Shown here: positions 1-5,002 of the stretch, piece after piece | Position numbering within the stretch: position 1 is the stretch's first letter | Layout: the number at the start of each line of letters is the position of its first letter | Assembly: GCA_050731755.1 (NCBI GenBank) | Contig: JBOHPP010000152.1 | Coordinates: 1 to 5,002, forward strand | Reading direction: 5' to 3' | DNA from: JBOHPP01 sp050731755 | Lineage (GTDB): Bacteria > Methylomirabilota > Methylomirabilia > Rokubacteriales > CSP1-6 | DNA: 5,002 bases | The notes under the pieces: generated by a model | Told to the model about the DNA's origin: nothing | Databases searched by the model: none | Seen by the model: only the letters and a program-made list of their open reading frames with translations | Translations under genes and position numbers: made by a program

Positions 1-1490
1 TGCTCCTGGAAGACGCCCAGGCCGCCAACCAGCAAGGCCAGATCGAGCCGCTCGAGCGTGTCCTTCGCGCCGGCCGGCACCTGCTAGCCCTCATCAACGA
101 CATCCTGGACCTGTCCAAGATCGAAGCGGGGCGGATGGAGCTCCAGCTGGAGCCGTTCGCGATCGCGCCCCTCGTCCAGGACGTGGCGACGACGATTCGC
201 CCGATCGCCGCGAAGAGCGGAAACCAGGTCGTGGTGGAGTGCCCGGCCGACATCGGGACCATGCGCGCGGACACCATGCGGGTGCGGCAGGCGTTGCTGA
301 ACCTCGCCAGCAACGCGACCAAGTTCACCGAGCAGGGCATCGTCCGTATCGCGGTCGAGCGACGGCGCCAGGACGGGGCCGACTGGATCCACCTCGCCGT
401 TTGCGACACCGGGATCGGCATGACCGCTGAGCAGCTTGGAAGGCTGTTCGAGGAGTTCACTCAGGCCGATTCGTCGACGACCCGGAGGTACGGGGGCACG
501 GGGCTCGGCCTGGCCATCAGTCGGCGTTTCTGCCGCATGATGGGCGGCGACATCGCAGTCGAGAGCGTGCCCGGTCAAGGCTCGACCTTCACCATCACGC
601 TGCCGGCCGACGTCAGCGTGGGGGACGCTGCCGGGGCTCAGCGCCCGGACCGGGCGGCCCGTCACACGGGCGCGCCGGCGCGGACCACCCCGAGCTCTTC
701 GGTGGTGCTGGTGATCGACGACGACCCGACAGTCCGCGAGCTGATGGAGCGGTTTCTGGTCAAAGAGGGGTTCGCGGTGATTACTGCCGCGGATGGGGTC
801 GAGGGACTCCGGCGGGCTCGCGAGGCTCGTCCCACCGCCATCACGCTGGACGTCCTGATGCCCGACCTCGACGGCTGGGCTGTGCTGGCGGCCCTCAAGA
901 GCGATCCGGCGCTGGCCGATATTCCTGTGATCCTCGTCACCGTCGTCGACGAGCAGAGCCGGGGATACTCCCTGGGCGCGGCCGACTACCTGGTGAAGCC
1001 CGTCGACCGCGAGCGCCTCTACGACGCGCTTCGGCGGCTCTGCGGGACGCGCCCTTCGGGCCGCCTGCTCGTGGTCGACGACGACGTGACCACCCGGGCG
1101 ATCGTCCGGCAGGCCCTTGTGCGGGAGGGCTGGACGGTCACGGAAGCCGAGAATGGCCGGGTCGCGCTGGCCCGGCTGGCCGAGGCGCGTCCCGATGCCA
1201 TCGTCCTCGACCTCCTGATGCCGGAAATGGATGGCTTCGAGTTCCTCGCGGAGCTACGACGCAGCGCCGCCTGGCGCGACGTTCCGGTCCTGGTCCTCAC
1301 CGCCATGGACCTGGGCGAAGCCGACCGCCGCCGTCTCAGCGGAGAGGTGGAGCGGGTCATCCGGAAGGACGCCGGCGACCGCGATGAGCTTTTGCGCGAG
1401 ATCAGCCGACTTCTGAGCGCCAGCGTCGGAGGTCGACGGGAGCGGGAGGCGAGCGGGGACCATGGTGAAGATCCTGTACGTGGAGGATAA
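1..1490 (+). CDS. Hybrid sensor histidine kinase, 5'-truncated by window edge (HisKA end, HATPase, REC-REC)
   Basis: The open frame enters from the left edge (first full codon at 3) and stops at TAA 1488-1490; residues here count from that codon. Residues 1-48 are the end of a HisKA dimerisation helix hairpin, with the typical LINDILDLSKIEAG run. The H-box His lies upstream and is not visible. The HATPase domain (about 60-202) has the N-box Asn pair N100/N104, G1 box DTGIGM at 135, F-box LFEEF at 148, G2 box GTGLGL at 165 and a GQGSTF G3-like box at 191. Two receiver domains follow. REC1 (about 234-347) has acidic DDD at 239, phospho-acceptor D283 (codon 849-851), T313 and K332. REC2 (about 353-472) has DDD at 359, acceptor D403 (codon 1209-1211), T433 and K455. 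In this family ATP phosphorylates the missing His and the phosphate moves to receiver Asps. No membrane segment is seen in the visible part. The last 29 bp overlap the next gene, implying co-transcription. Confidence 0.95.
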   Translation, partial: LLEDAQAANQQGQIEPLERVLRAGRHLLALINDILDLSKIEAGRMELQLEPFAIAPLVQDVATTIRPIAAKSGNQVVVECPADIGTMRADTMRVRQALLNLASNATKFTEQGIVRIAVERRRQDGADWIHLAVCDTGIGMTAEQLGRLFEEFTQADSSTTRRYGGTGLGLAISRRFCRMMGGDIAVESVPGQGSTFTITLPADVSVGDAAGAQRPDRAARHTGAPARTTPSSSVVLVIDDDPTVRELMERFLVKEGFAVITAADGVEGLRRAREARPTAITLDVLMPDLDGWAVLAALKSDPALADIPVILVTVVDEQSRGYSLGAADYLVKPVDRERLYDALRRLCGTRPSGRLLVVDDDVTTRAIVRQALVREGWTVTEAENGRVALARLAEARPDAIVLDLLMPEMDGFEFLAELRRSAAWRDVPVLVLTAMDLGEADRRRLSGEVERVIRKDAGDRDELLREISRLLSASVGGRREREASGDHGEDPVRGG

Positions 1491-1839
1491 CGAGGATAAC
1501 GTGTACATGCTCCGCGGCCGGCTCCGGCGGGCGGGGTTCGACGTGGTCGTGGCCACCGACGGCGAGCAGGGCGTGGCCATGGCCGCCGCCGAGGCGCCGG
1601 CCCTGATCCTGATGGACCTGAGCCTGCCGGTGCTCGATGGCTGGGAAGCCACGCGACGGCTGAAGGCCAGGCCGGACACTGCCGCCATTCCGGTCATCGC
1701 GCTGTCCGCCCACGCCATGGCCGGGGATCGCGAACGTGCCATCGCGGCCGGCTGCGACGACTACGACACGAAGCCCGTCGACTTCCCGCGGCTGCTCGAC
1801 AAGATCCGGGGCGCGTTAGGCAAGGGCCCCCAGGGATGA
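1462..1839 (+). CDS. Single-domain response regulator (CheY/DivK-like receiver)
   Basis: This 125-residue protein is one complete receiver domain with no output domain. It has the acidic pair E8/D9 followed by the NEDN stretch common in DivK-like receivers, phospho-acceptor D52 in LMDLSLPVLDGW, the switch residue S82 in ALSAHAM, and K104 before Pro in TKPVD. Such proteins act in the cytoplasm as phosphate shuttles or as allosteric partners of kinases and diguanylate cyclases. ATG 1462 is chosen because it gives the standard receiver N-terminus (VKILYVEDN) and has a GGGAGG purine stretch at 1444-1449, 12 nt upstream. It overlaps the kinase gene by 29 bp and its stop overlaps the next start as ATGA, so it is probably translationally coupled at both ends. 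By context it is a phospho-partner of the upstream kinase. Which cellular target it contacts cannot be read from sequence. Confidence 0.95.
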   Translation: MVKILYVEDNEDNVYMLRGRLRRAGFDVVVATDGEQGVAMAAAEAPALILMDLSLPVLDGWEATRRLKARPDTAAIPVIALSAHAMAGDRERAIAAGCDDYDTKPVDFPRLLDKIRGALGKGPQG

Positions 1840-2954
1840 GCAGTCGCGGCGCCAGGCTGCTGGTGGTGGACGACAACGAGGACAACCGCTACACGCTGAC
1901 GCGGCGCCTGCAGCGGGAGGGCTACACGGACGTCGTGACTGCCGAGAACGGGCGCCGGGCGCTTGACCTGCTGGGGGGGCAGCGGTTCGATCTCGTGCTC
2001 CTGGACATCATGATGCCGGAGGTCAACGGCTACCAGGTGCTGGAGCAGCTCAAGAAAGACGAGGCCCTGCGCCACATCCCCGTCATTATGATCTCGTCCC
2101 TGGACGAGCTGGACAGCGTTATCCGGTGCATCGAGCTCGGTGCCGAGGACTTCCTGCCCAAGCCCTTCAACCCGACGCTGCTGCGAGCCCGCATCGGCGC
2201 CTGTCTGGAGAAGAAGCGCCTGCATGACGAGCTGGCCGAGTGGAACCGGACCCTGGAGCAACGCGTGCAGGAGAAGGTCGCCGAGATCGAGCGGCTGGGC
2301 CGCCTCAAGCGCTTCTTCTCGCCGCAGCTCGCCGAGCTCATCGTCGCCGGCGGTGCCGACGATCCCCTTCGCACCCACCGTCGCGAGATCACGGTGGTGT
2401 TCCTCGACCTCCGGGGCTTCACCGCCTTCGCCGAGACGGCGGAGCCGGAAGAGGTGATGGGCGTCCTCCGCGACTACCACGCGGCCATGGGGGAGCTGAT
2501 CCTCGGACACGAAGGGACCCTGGAGCGCTTCACCGGTGACGGCATGATGGTGTTCTTCAACGACCCCGTCCCGGTGCCGAACCCGGCGGAGCGGGCCATC
2601 CGCATGGCGGTCGCCATGCGTGATCGGGTGGTGACACTCGCGACGGCGTGGCGCAAGCGCGGCTATGACCTCGGGCTCGGCGTCGGGGTGGCGGACGGCT
2701 ATGCCACGCTGGGCGCGATTGGCTTCGAGGGACGGTGGGACTACGGGGCGATCGGGACCGTGACGAACCTCGCCGCGCGTCTCTGTGGCGAGGCCAAGGG
2801 CGGCCAGATCCTGGTCCCCTCCCGCGTCCTGAGCGCCGTCGAGGACCTCGTCGACGCCGAAGAGGTGGGGGCACTGACCCTGAAGGGCTTCTCACGGTCC
2901 ATTCCGACGTTCAACATCATCGGGCTCAGGCCGTCGCCCCCGACACCCGCTTGA
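1836..2954 (+). CDS. Response regulator with class III adenylate/guanylate cyclase output domain
   Basis: This 372-residue protein has a receiver at about 6-122, with D12/D13, phospho-acceptor D57 in LLDIMMPEVNG, S87 and K109 in LPKPF. A charged, probably coiled-coil linker (about 123-160) leads into a class III cyclase domain (about 184-365). Metal-binding Asps are D191 (FLDLRGFT) and D235 (FTGDGMMVFF). The transition-state pair is N311 and R315 in TVTNLAARL. The position that carries Lys in adenylate cyclases and Glu in guanylate cyclases appears to be R231, and the second purine contact (Asp or Thr in adenylate cyclases) appears to be G304. The product (cAMP, cGMP or neither) is therefore unassigned. 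No membrane segment is seen, so it should be cytosolic and homodimeric as usual for the class. ATG 1836 overlaps the preceding stop by 4 bp, with AAGGG at 1822-1826, 9 nt upstream. Phosphorylation of D57 by the upstream kinase is the inferred switch. Confidence 0.93.
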   Translation: MSSRGARLLVVDDNEDNRYTLTRRLQREGYTDVVTAENGRRALDLLGGQRFDLVLLDIMMPEVNGYQVLEQLKKDEALRHIPVIMISSLDELDSVIRCIELGAEDFLPKPFNPTLLRARIGACLEKKRLHDELAEWNRTLEQRVQEKVAEIERLGRLKRFFSPQLAELIVAGGADDPLRTHRREITVVFLDLRGFTAFAETAEPEEVMGVLRDYHAAMGELILGHEGTLERFTGDGMMVFFNDPVPVPNPAERAIRMAVAMRDRVVTLATAWRKRGYDLGLGVGVADGYATLGAIGFEGRWDYGAIGTVTNLAARLCGEAKGGQILVPSRVLSAVEDLVDAEEVGALTLKGFSRSIPTFNIIGLRPSPPTPA

Positions 2955-3360
2955 GCGGGCCGCCCAGGGCCTTGACGACCGCGGCCACGTTCGCATCGGG
3001 CGTCCCCACCGGCAGCACGCAACCCGGCCCCACGATGAGCCCGACGCCCTGGGTCTGGACGACCGCGTCCCTCCGCTTCGGCGGCGGCTGCCTCCGGCGT
3101 GCCGTCTTTCAGCGTCGTCCACTGACCCAGTCCAACGATCACCGCGCCAGGCACGAGTCGCAGGCCGTCGGCCAGGGATGGAGGCGTCGTCGGGTCCTCC
3201 CAGTTCCAGGCGTGACCGGGCAGGCGCGCCACGCGCTCGGGCCGTGGGCGTGGATGATGGTGAGGGTCGAGCGGCCCCGCACGGCCTCCAGCGCGTCCTT
3301 GATGACCTCCGGGTGCTCACGGAGGTCCTGGCTGAGCCGCTCGCCGGAGAGCTTACGGCG
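2926..3360 (-). pseudogene. Uroporphyrinogen-decarboxylase-family protein, C-terminal remnant with two frame changes
   Basis: Three minus-strand segments in two frames together resemble the C-terminal half of UROD-family proteins (heme-pathway decarboxylase relatives and corrinoid methyltransferases). Segment one (about 3360-3241) ends in STLTIIHAHG, the family's buried strand plus HxHG/HxCG motif. Segment two (3238 to about 3073) is in another frame and reads VARLPGHAWNWEDPTTPP, then GLGQWTTLKDGTPEAA. Segment three (3069-2926), in the first frame again, reads VGLIVGPGCVLPVGTPDANV and ends at TGA 2928-2926. The second shift is explained by one extra G near 3070-3075, since removing it restores EARDAV. 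The first shift coincides with about five missing residues after HAHG. The N-terminal half is absent and sequence beyond about 3350 is not convincing. The stop lies inside the 3' end of the cyclase gene (29 bp tail-to-tail overlap). It is almost certainly non-functional unless the shifts are assembly errors. Confidence 0.65.
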
Positions 3361-3590
3361 CTCGTCGTCGTGTCGTTCGCCATCATCGCGGCCAGCTTCT
3401 CGTTGCGTTCGTCGAGGGCTTCATCGTGATCGGCGCGGGCGTCCTCTTCATCGGGTTCGCAGACGCTCGGTGGACCAAGTTTTTCACGGAGCGGTACCTG
3501 AGCTACCTCGCCGGCGTCGGGGTTAAGCTGTTCGTGCTGTACCTGATCATGGGCGTCGGCACGCGCATCGCCGCCGTCAAGCTGCGGTAA
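3346..3590 (+). pseudogene. trbL: TrbL-like conjugal transfer membrane protein, C-terminal remnant with a frameshift
   Basis: The plus strand first reads LTALVVVSFAIIAA in one frame (about 3352-3393). It then reads QLLVAFVEGFIVIGAGVLF, IGFADARWTKFFTERYLSYL and AGVGVKLFVLYLIMGVG in another (3393-3587), ending at TAA 3588-3590. One missing C near 3391-3394 accounts for the change, since restoring it gives a continuous AAQLLVAFVEG. Two hydrophobic stretches are visible, with the GAGVLFIGF...RWT...ERYLSY...GVKLFVLYL pattern I associate with TrbL, the polytopic inner-membrane component of P-type/T4SS mating-pair machinery. TrbL proteins are usually several hundred residues, and only about 80 remain here. 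No other trb or tra gene is in the window. The remnant abuts the UROD-like fragment on the opposite strand, with the breakpoint somewhere around 3340-3365. The family call rests on recalled pattern rather than an alignment. Confidence 0.6.
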
Positions 3591-3691
3591 GAGACACCAG
3601 CGGTCACCCGGATGCAACCCGTGAGAGGTGATGGCAAGGACGCGCCTGTCTCCGTTGGATCGGACCCCCGCAACCAATCGAAGGTCGGTGA

Positions 3692-3728
3692 ACCAGGGGC
3701 TTACGGCCGCGCGCCGTAAGCCCTTGGT
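3692..3728. repeat. Strong inverted repeat / hairpin in a gene-free stretch
   Basis: The left arm ACCAGGGGCTTACGGC (3692-3707) and right arm GCCGTAAGCCCTTGGT (3713-3728) are complementary over 16 positions with a single G/T (wobble in RNA) pair, around a 5-nt loop CGCGC. It lies in the 3591-3810 interval, where I recognise no gene. The interval sits between the TrbL-like remnant (+) and the end of the toxin gene (-), so the two flanking frames converge on it. A bidirectional transcription-stop role is possible, but there is no clean T-tract on either side (only GCTTTCTT downstream on the + strand). A repeat-family palindrome (REP/BIME-like) or a site left by a mobile element is equally possible. 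Confidence 0.75.
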
Positions 3729-3810
3729 GCTTTCTTGGGCCACTCCTGATCTCGCAGAACTACTGAGGCGCGACCCGCGGGCGCACGGTCACCTCCGAGC
3801 CTGTTGGCAG

Positions 3811-4248
3811 TCAGGAAAGGGAACCGACGCGCGAAAGGTGGCGGACCCGGGGAAGAGTGCGGGCGCGGTCGTAGAGGCGCCGGTCTGCGGTGATGTACGG
3901 GCAGTCCAACTCCACGGCCAGCGCGATGAAGGAGGCGTCGTAGAAGGTGAGGCCGAGCTCGCGCCCCAGACGGGCGGCGCGCTTTAGAAGCGGCGTGGCA
4001 GGCGGGGCCACGGTGACGGGGAGCGTCTCCAGGCGGTCGATGGCGTCGTCGAGCCCCGTCGCGCCCAATCGGGTCTTGAGGAGGAGTACGTTCCCGACCT
4101 CGTACAGCAGGAGGGCCGGCGCGTGCACCTCAAGCGGTTGGGCCTCCACCTCCTCAAGGAGCGTGCGCGCCTCTTTCAGGAGGTCCTCATCTCGGGTCTT
4201 GAACCATTTGATGAGGACGGAGGTGTCAACGACGATCTTCGCGGCCGT
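3811..4248 (-). CDS. vapC: VapC-like PIN-domain toxin (probable ribonuclease), non-canonical ACG start
   Basis: This is a 145-residue PIN domain, the normal VapC length. Numbering from the proposed start, the acidic metal-binding residues are D8 in VVDTSVLIKW, E50 in LLYEVGNVLL, D104 in TFYDASFIALA and D122 in YITADRRLYD. All four expected carboxylates are present, so the active site looks intact. VapC enzymes are Mg-dependent RNases that cut specific RNAs such as tRNA or rRNA when the partner antitoxin is lost; the RNA target here is unknown. The frame has no ATG, GTG or TTG near the expected start. ACG at 4248-4246 lies exactly where ATG would give M-A-A-K-I-V-V-D. The nearest upstream in-frame canonical candidate, GTG at 4359, would add a 37-residue tail that is only antitoxin sequence read out of frame. 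The start overlaps the antitoxin 3' end by 23 bp, so translational coupling is likely. The stop is TGA at 3813-3811. Confidence 0.88.
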   Translation of the reverse strand, partial: TAAKIVVDTSVLIKWFKTRDEDLLKEARTLLEEVEAQPLEVHAPALLLYEVGNVLLLKTRLGATGLDDAIDRLETLPVTVAPPATPLLKRAARLGRELGLTFYDASFIALAVELDCPYITADRRLYDRARTLPRVRHLSRVGSLS

Positions 4249-4489
4249 AGCGTGTCTCGCGATAGTAGCGGACGATGTCGGTCGAGTTCCACTGGCCGAC
4301 CCACTGCTGCTCCAGCTTCTTGAGAGGAGCGAGTGCTTCCTTCCAGGAGCGCCGGCCACGCTCGCTTCCGGCGAGCAGGGTCCGCAGCGCCTCACGGATC
4401 AGTTCGCTACGGGAACGCCCCTGGGCCTTGGCAGCCCGGTCGACCTTCTTCAGGAAATCCTGGGGAAGAGAGATCATGATCTTGGCCAT
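4226..4489 (-). CDS. vapB: VapB-like ribbon-helix-helix antitoxin
   Basis: This 87-residue protein starts with a short beta strand (AKIMISLP, residues 2-9) followed by two helices (DFLKKVDRAAKAQG, then SRSELIREALRTLL, ending about residue 39). That is the ribbon-helix-helix (CopG/MetJ-type) DNA-binding fold. The rest (about 45-87) is charged, has a WNSTDIVRYYRETRYG tail, and is the expected toxin-wrapping region. In VapBC pairs the antitoxin blocks the PIN toxin and the dimer represses the shared promoter. ATG 4489 is chosen over an upstream TTG at 4540. It gives the usual RHH N-terminus and has GGGAG at 4504-4500, 10 nt upstream, while the added residues from TTG look non-coding. Its 3' end overlaps the toxin gene by 23 bp, the standard antitoxin-first order. 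Confidence 0.9.
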   Translation of the reverse strand: MAKIMISLPQDFLKKVDRAAKAQGRSRSELIREALRTLLAGSERGRRSWKEALAPLKKLEQQWVGQWNSTDIVRYYRETRYGREDRR

Positions 4490-4510
4490 CGGCGCTTGGC
4501 TCCCAACGGC

Positions 4511-4540
4511 AGCATAGCGTCCCGGCCCCCTGGATGGCAA
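4511..4540 (-). promoter_or_regulatory. Possible sigma70-type promoter for the vapBC pair
   Basis: Reading the minus strand, TTGCCA (4540-4535) and TATGCT (4516-4511) are 18 bp apart and resemble -35 and -10 hexamers. They would start transcription near 4505, leaving a very short leader that just contains the GGGAG ribosome-binding stretch before ATG 4489. The adjacent segment is slightly richer in A+T than its surroundings (GGATATAAGGAGTATTG on the minus strand). I see no clear inverted-repeat operator. This is a pattern match only. Confidence 0.3.
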
Positions 4541-4650
4541 TACTCCTTATATCCCGGCCCGAATCGAGCCGGCCTGCGGTCCGCCGGGCCTTCGCCTGCT
4601 ACCGGATGAGAGCGGACCTCGGGCCGAGTGACGCGCGGCCACCGGGATCC

Positions 4651-4830
4651 TTACCGGTTCTTGAGGGGCCGCCTCCGCTGCTGGTCGCCACGCCACCGGC
4701 GGACGCCGTCGAGGCCCTGCCACGCGATCCCGTGGCGGGCCGCGTCGTCCGTCAGTTTGATTTCTAGTCTGAAGTCCCCCGCGCGCTGCGCGAACTCCAG
4801 CACCTCATCGAGGAACGAGCTACCTCGATA
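4651..4830 (-). pseudogene. Short coding remnant, possibly glycerophosphodiester phosphodiesterase-like
   Basis: Between the antitoxin promoter and the partial gene at the right edge, the minus strand reads SSFLDEVLEFAQRAGDFRLE, then IKLTDDAARHGIAWQG, and continues to TAA 4653-4651. The frame stays open further upstream, but that upstream part overlaps the next gene in another frame and looks meaningless. The pattern L-x-E-V-L-E-F followed by R-L-E-I-K resembles the segment of GDPD-family enzymes where a helix precedes the strand bearing the catalytic E-I-K. Only about 60 residues are present and there is no credible start, so this is at most a fragment. It could be chance open sequence in GC-rich DNA. 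The remainder of 4541-4889 shows no other gene, only a weak 9-bp hairpin at 4716-4739. Confidence 0.25.
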
Positions 4831-4889
4831 CGGTGCAAGAGCTCGCGCGCATCCCCGTGGAGGCCTCTCCGGCTTGACTCGCGAGGGCT

Positions 4890-5002
4890 TCACCGCAGGG
4901 CGGACACCAGGTACTTGCCGCCCTGCCGGTGGCCCGTGATGGTGAACGTCTGGTCGGCGGGTTCGCCCCACCAGTTCTGCCCGCGGTCGTTGCTCTTCCA
5001 GG
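4890..5002 (-). CDS. C-terminal end of an unidentified protein with one Asp-box-like motif (5' part beyond window)
   Basis: The last 36 codons of a minus-strand gene are visible, ending at TGA 4892-4890; the start lies past the right edge. The reading is plausible coding sequence because nearly every third base is G or C. The visible residues begin WKSNDRGQNWWGEPADQTF and end GGKYLVSALR. The stretch S-N-D-R-G-Q-N-W fits the Asp-box pattern S-x-D-x-G-x-x-W found in BNR/sialidase-type beta-propellers and other secreted beta proteins, but a single motif does not define the family. Function unknown. Confidence 0.55.
   Translation of the reverse strand, partial: WKSNDRGQNWWGEPADQTFTITGHRQGGKYLVSALR

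Noticed and set aside
84..665. Long minus-strand open frame (193 codons) opposite the kinase HATPase domain
   Set aside because: It mirrors a clearly conserved HATPase on the plus strand, has low-complexity His/Arg/Pro/Gly composition typical of antisense frames in GC-rich DNA, and matches no family I know.
1761..2510. 249-codon minus-strand frame opposite the receiver-cyclase
   Set aside because: The plus strand carries unmistakable receiver and cyclase motifs here. The minus-strand frame is an antisense shadow with repeated Leu/Gln/His runs.
2946..2959. CCCGC-TTGA-GCGGG hairpin at the cyclase stop codon as a terminator
   Set aside because: The stem is only 5-6 bp, has no T-tract on either side, and lies inside the UROD-like reading frame (PLKRVSG). 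It is not enough to call a terminator.
3665..3676. CCCCCGCAACCA, resembling the 3' end of an initiator tRNA with CCA, as an attachment-site relic
   Set aside because: No T-arm pairs upstream and no matching GCGGGG acceptor 5' strand lies within tRNA distance. A 12-nt match in GC-rich DNA is weak on its own.
2892..3743. 283-codon minus-strand frame spanning the UROD-like and TrbL-like regions
   Set aside because: Where recognisable protein exists it is in other frames or on the other strand. This frame gives no family pattern and turns Arg/Ser-rich toward its end.
4716..4739. Hairpin CCTGCCACG / CGTGGCGGG with 6-nt loop
   Set aside because: Nine pairs including one wobble, with no T-run, inside the possible coding remnant; expected often by chance at this GC content.

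Overview
The window is GC-rich DNA whose coding third positions are almost all G or C. It fits a high-GC environmental bacterium. A Methylomirabilota/Rokubacteria-like or deltaproteobacterial genome is possible, but that is only an impression from composition and gene style.

Positions 1-2954 (+ strand) hold a tightly packed phospho-signalling operon. It begins with the 3' part of a hybrid histidine kinase: the end of the HisKA dimerisation domain, an HATPase domain and two receiver domains. A stand-alone DivK/CheY-like receiver protein follows and overlaps the kinase gene by 29 bp. The third gene encodes a receiver fused through a helical linker to a class III nucleotide cyclase catalytic domain, and it overlaps the receiver gene by 4 bp (ATGA). 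The likely flow is kinase to receivers to cyclic-nucleotide output. The kinase's sensor input and its phospho-accepting His lie upstream of the window. The cyclase keeps its metal-binding and transition-state residues but lacks the usual adenine-selecting Lys, so its product cannot be read from sequence.

Positions 2926-3590 are a gene graveyard. On the - strand lies the C-terminal part of a uroporphyrinogen-decarboxylase-family (UROD-like) protein, broken by two frame changes. Its stop overlaps the end of the cyclase gene tail-to-tail. Directly beyond it, on the + strand, is the C-terminal end of a TrbL-like conjugal-transfer membrane protein, broken by one apparent 1-nt deletion. About 220 bp without a recognisable gene follow, containing a strong 16-bp-arm hairpin at 3692-3728.

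Positions 3811-4540 (- strand) carry a type II toxin-antitoxin pair: a ribbon-helix-helix VapB-like antitoxin and a PIN-domain VapC-like toxin that overlaps its 3' end. The toxin frame has no ATG, GTG or TTG at the expected place. An ACG sits exactly where the start should be.

Positions 4541-5002 hold a short - strand coding remnant, possibly glycerophosphodiester-phosphodiesterase-like, and the last 36 codons of an unidentified - strand protein containing one Asp-box-like motif. Broken genes, a conjugation-gene scrap and a TA module together suggest an eroded integration or rearrangement site next to an intact signalling operon.
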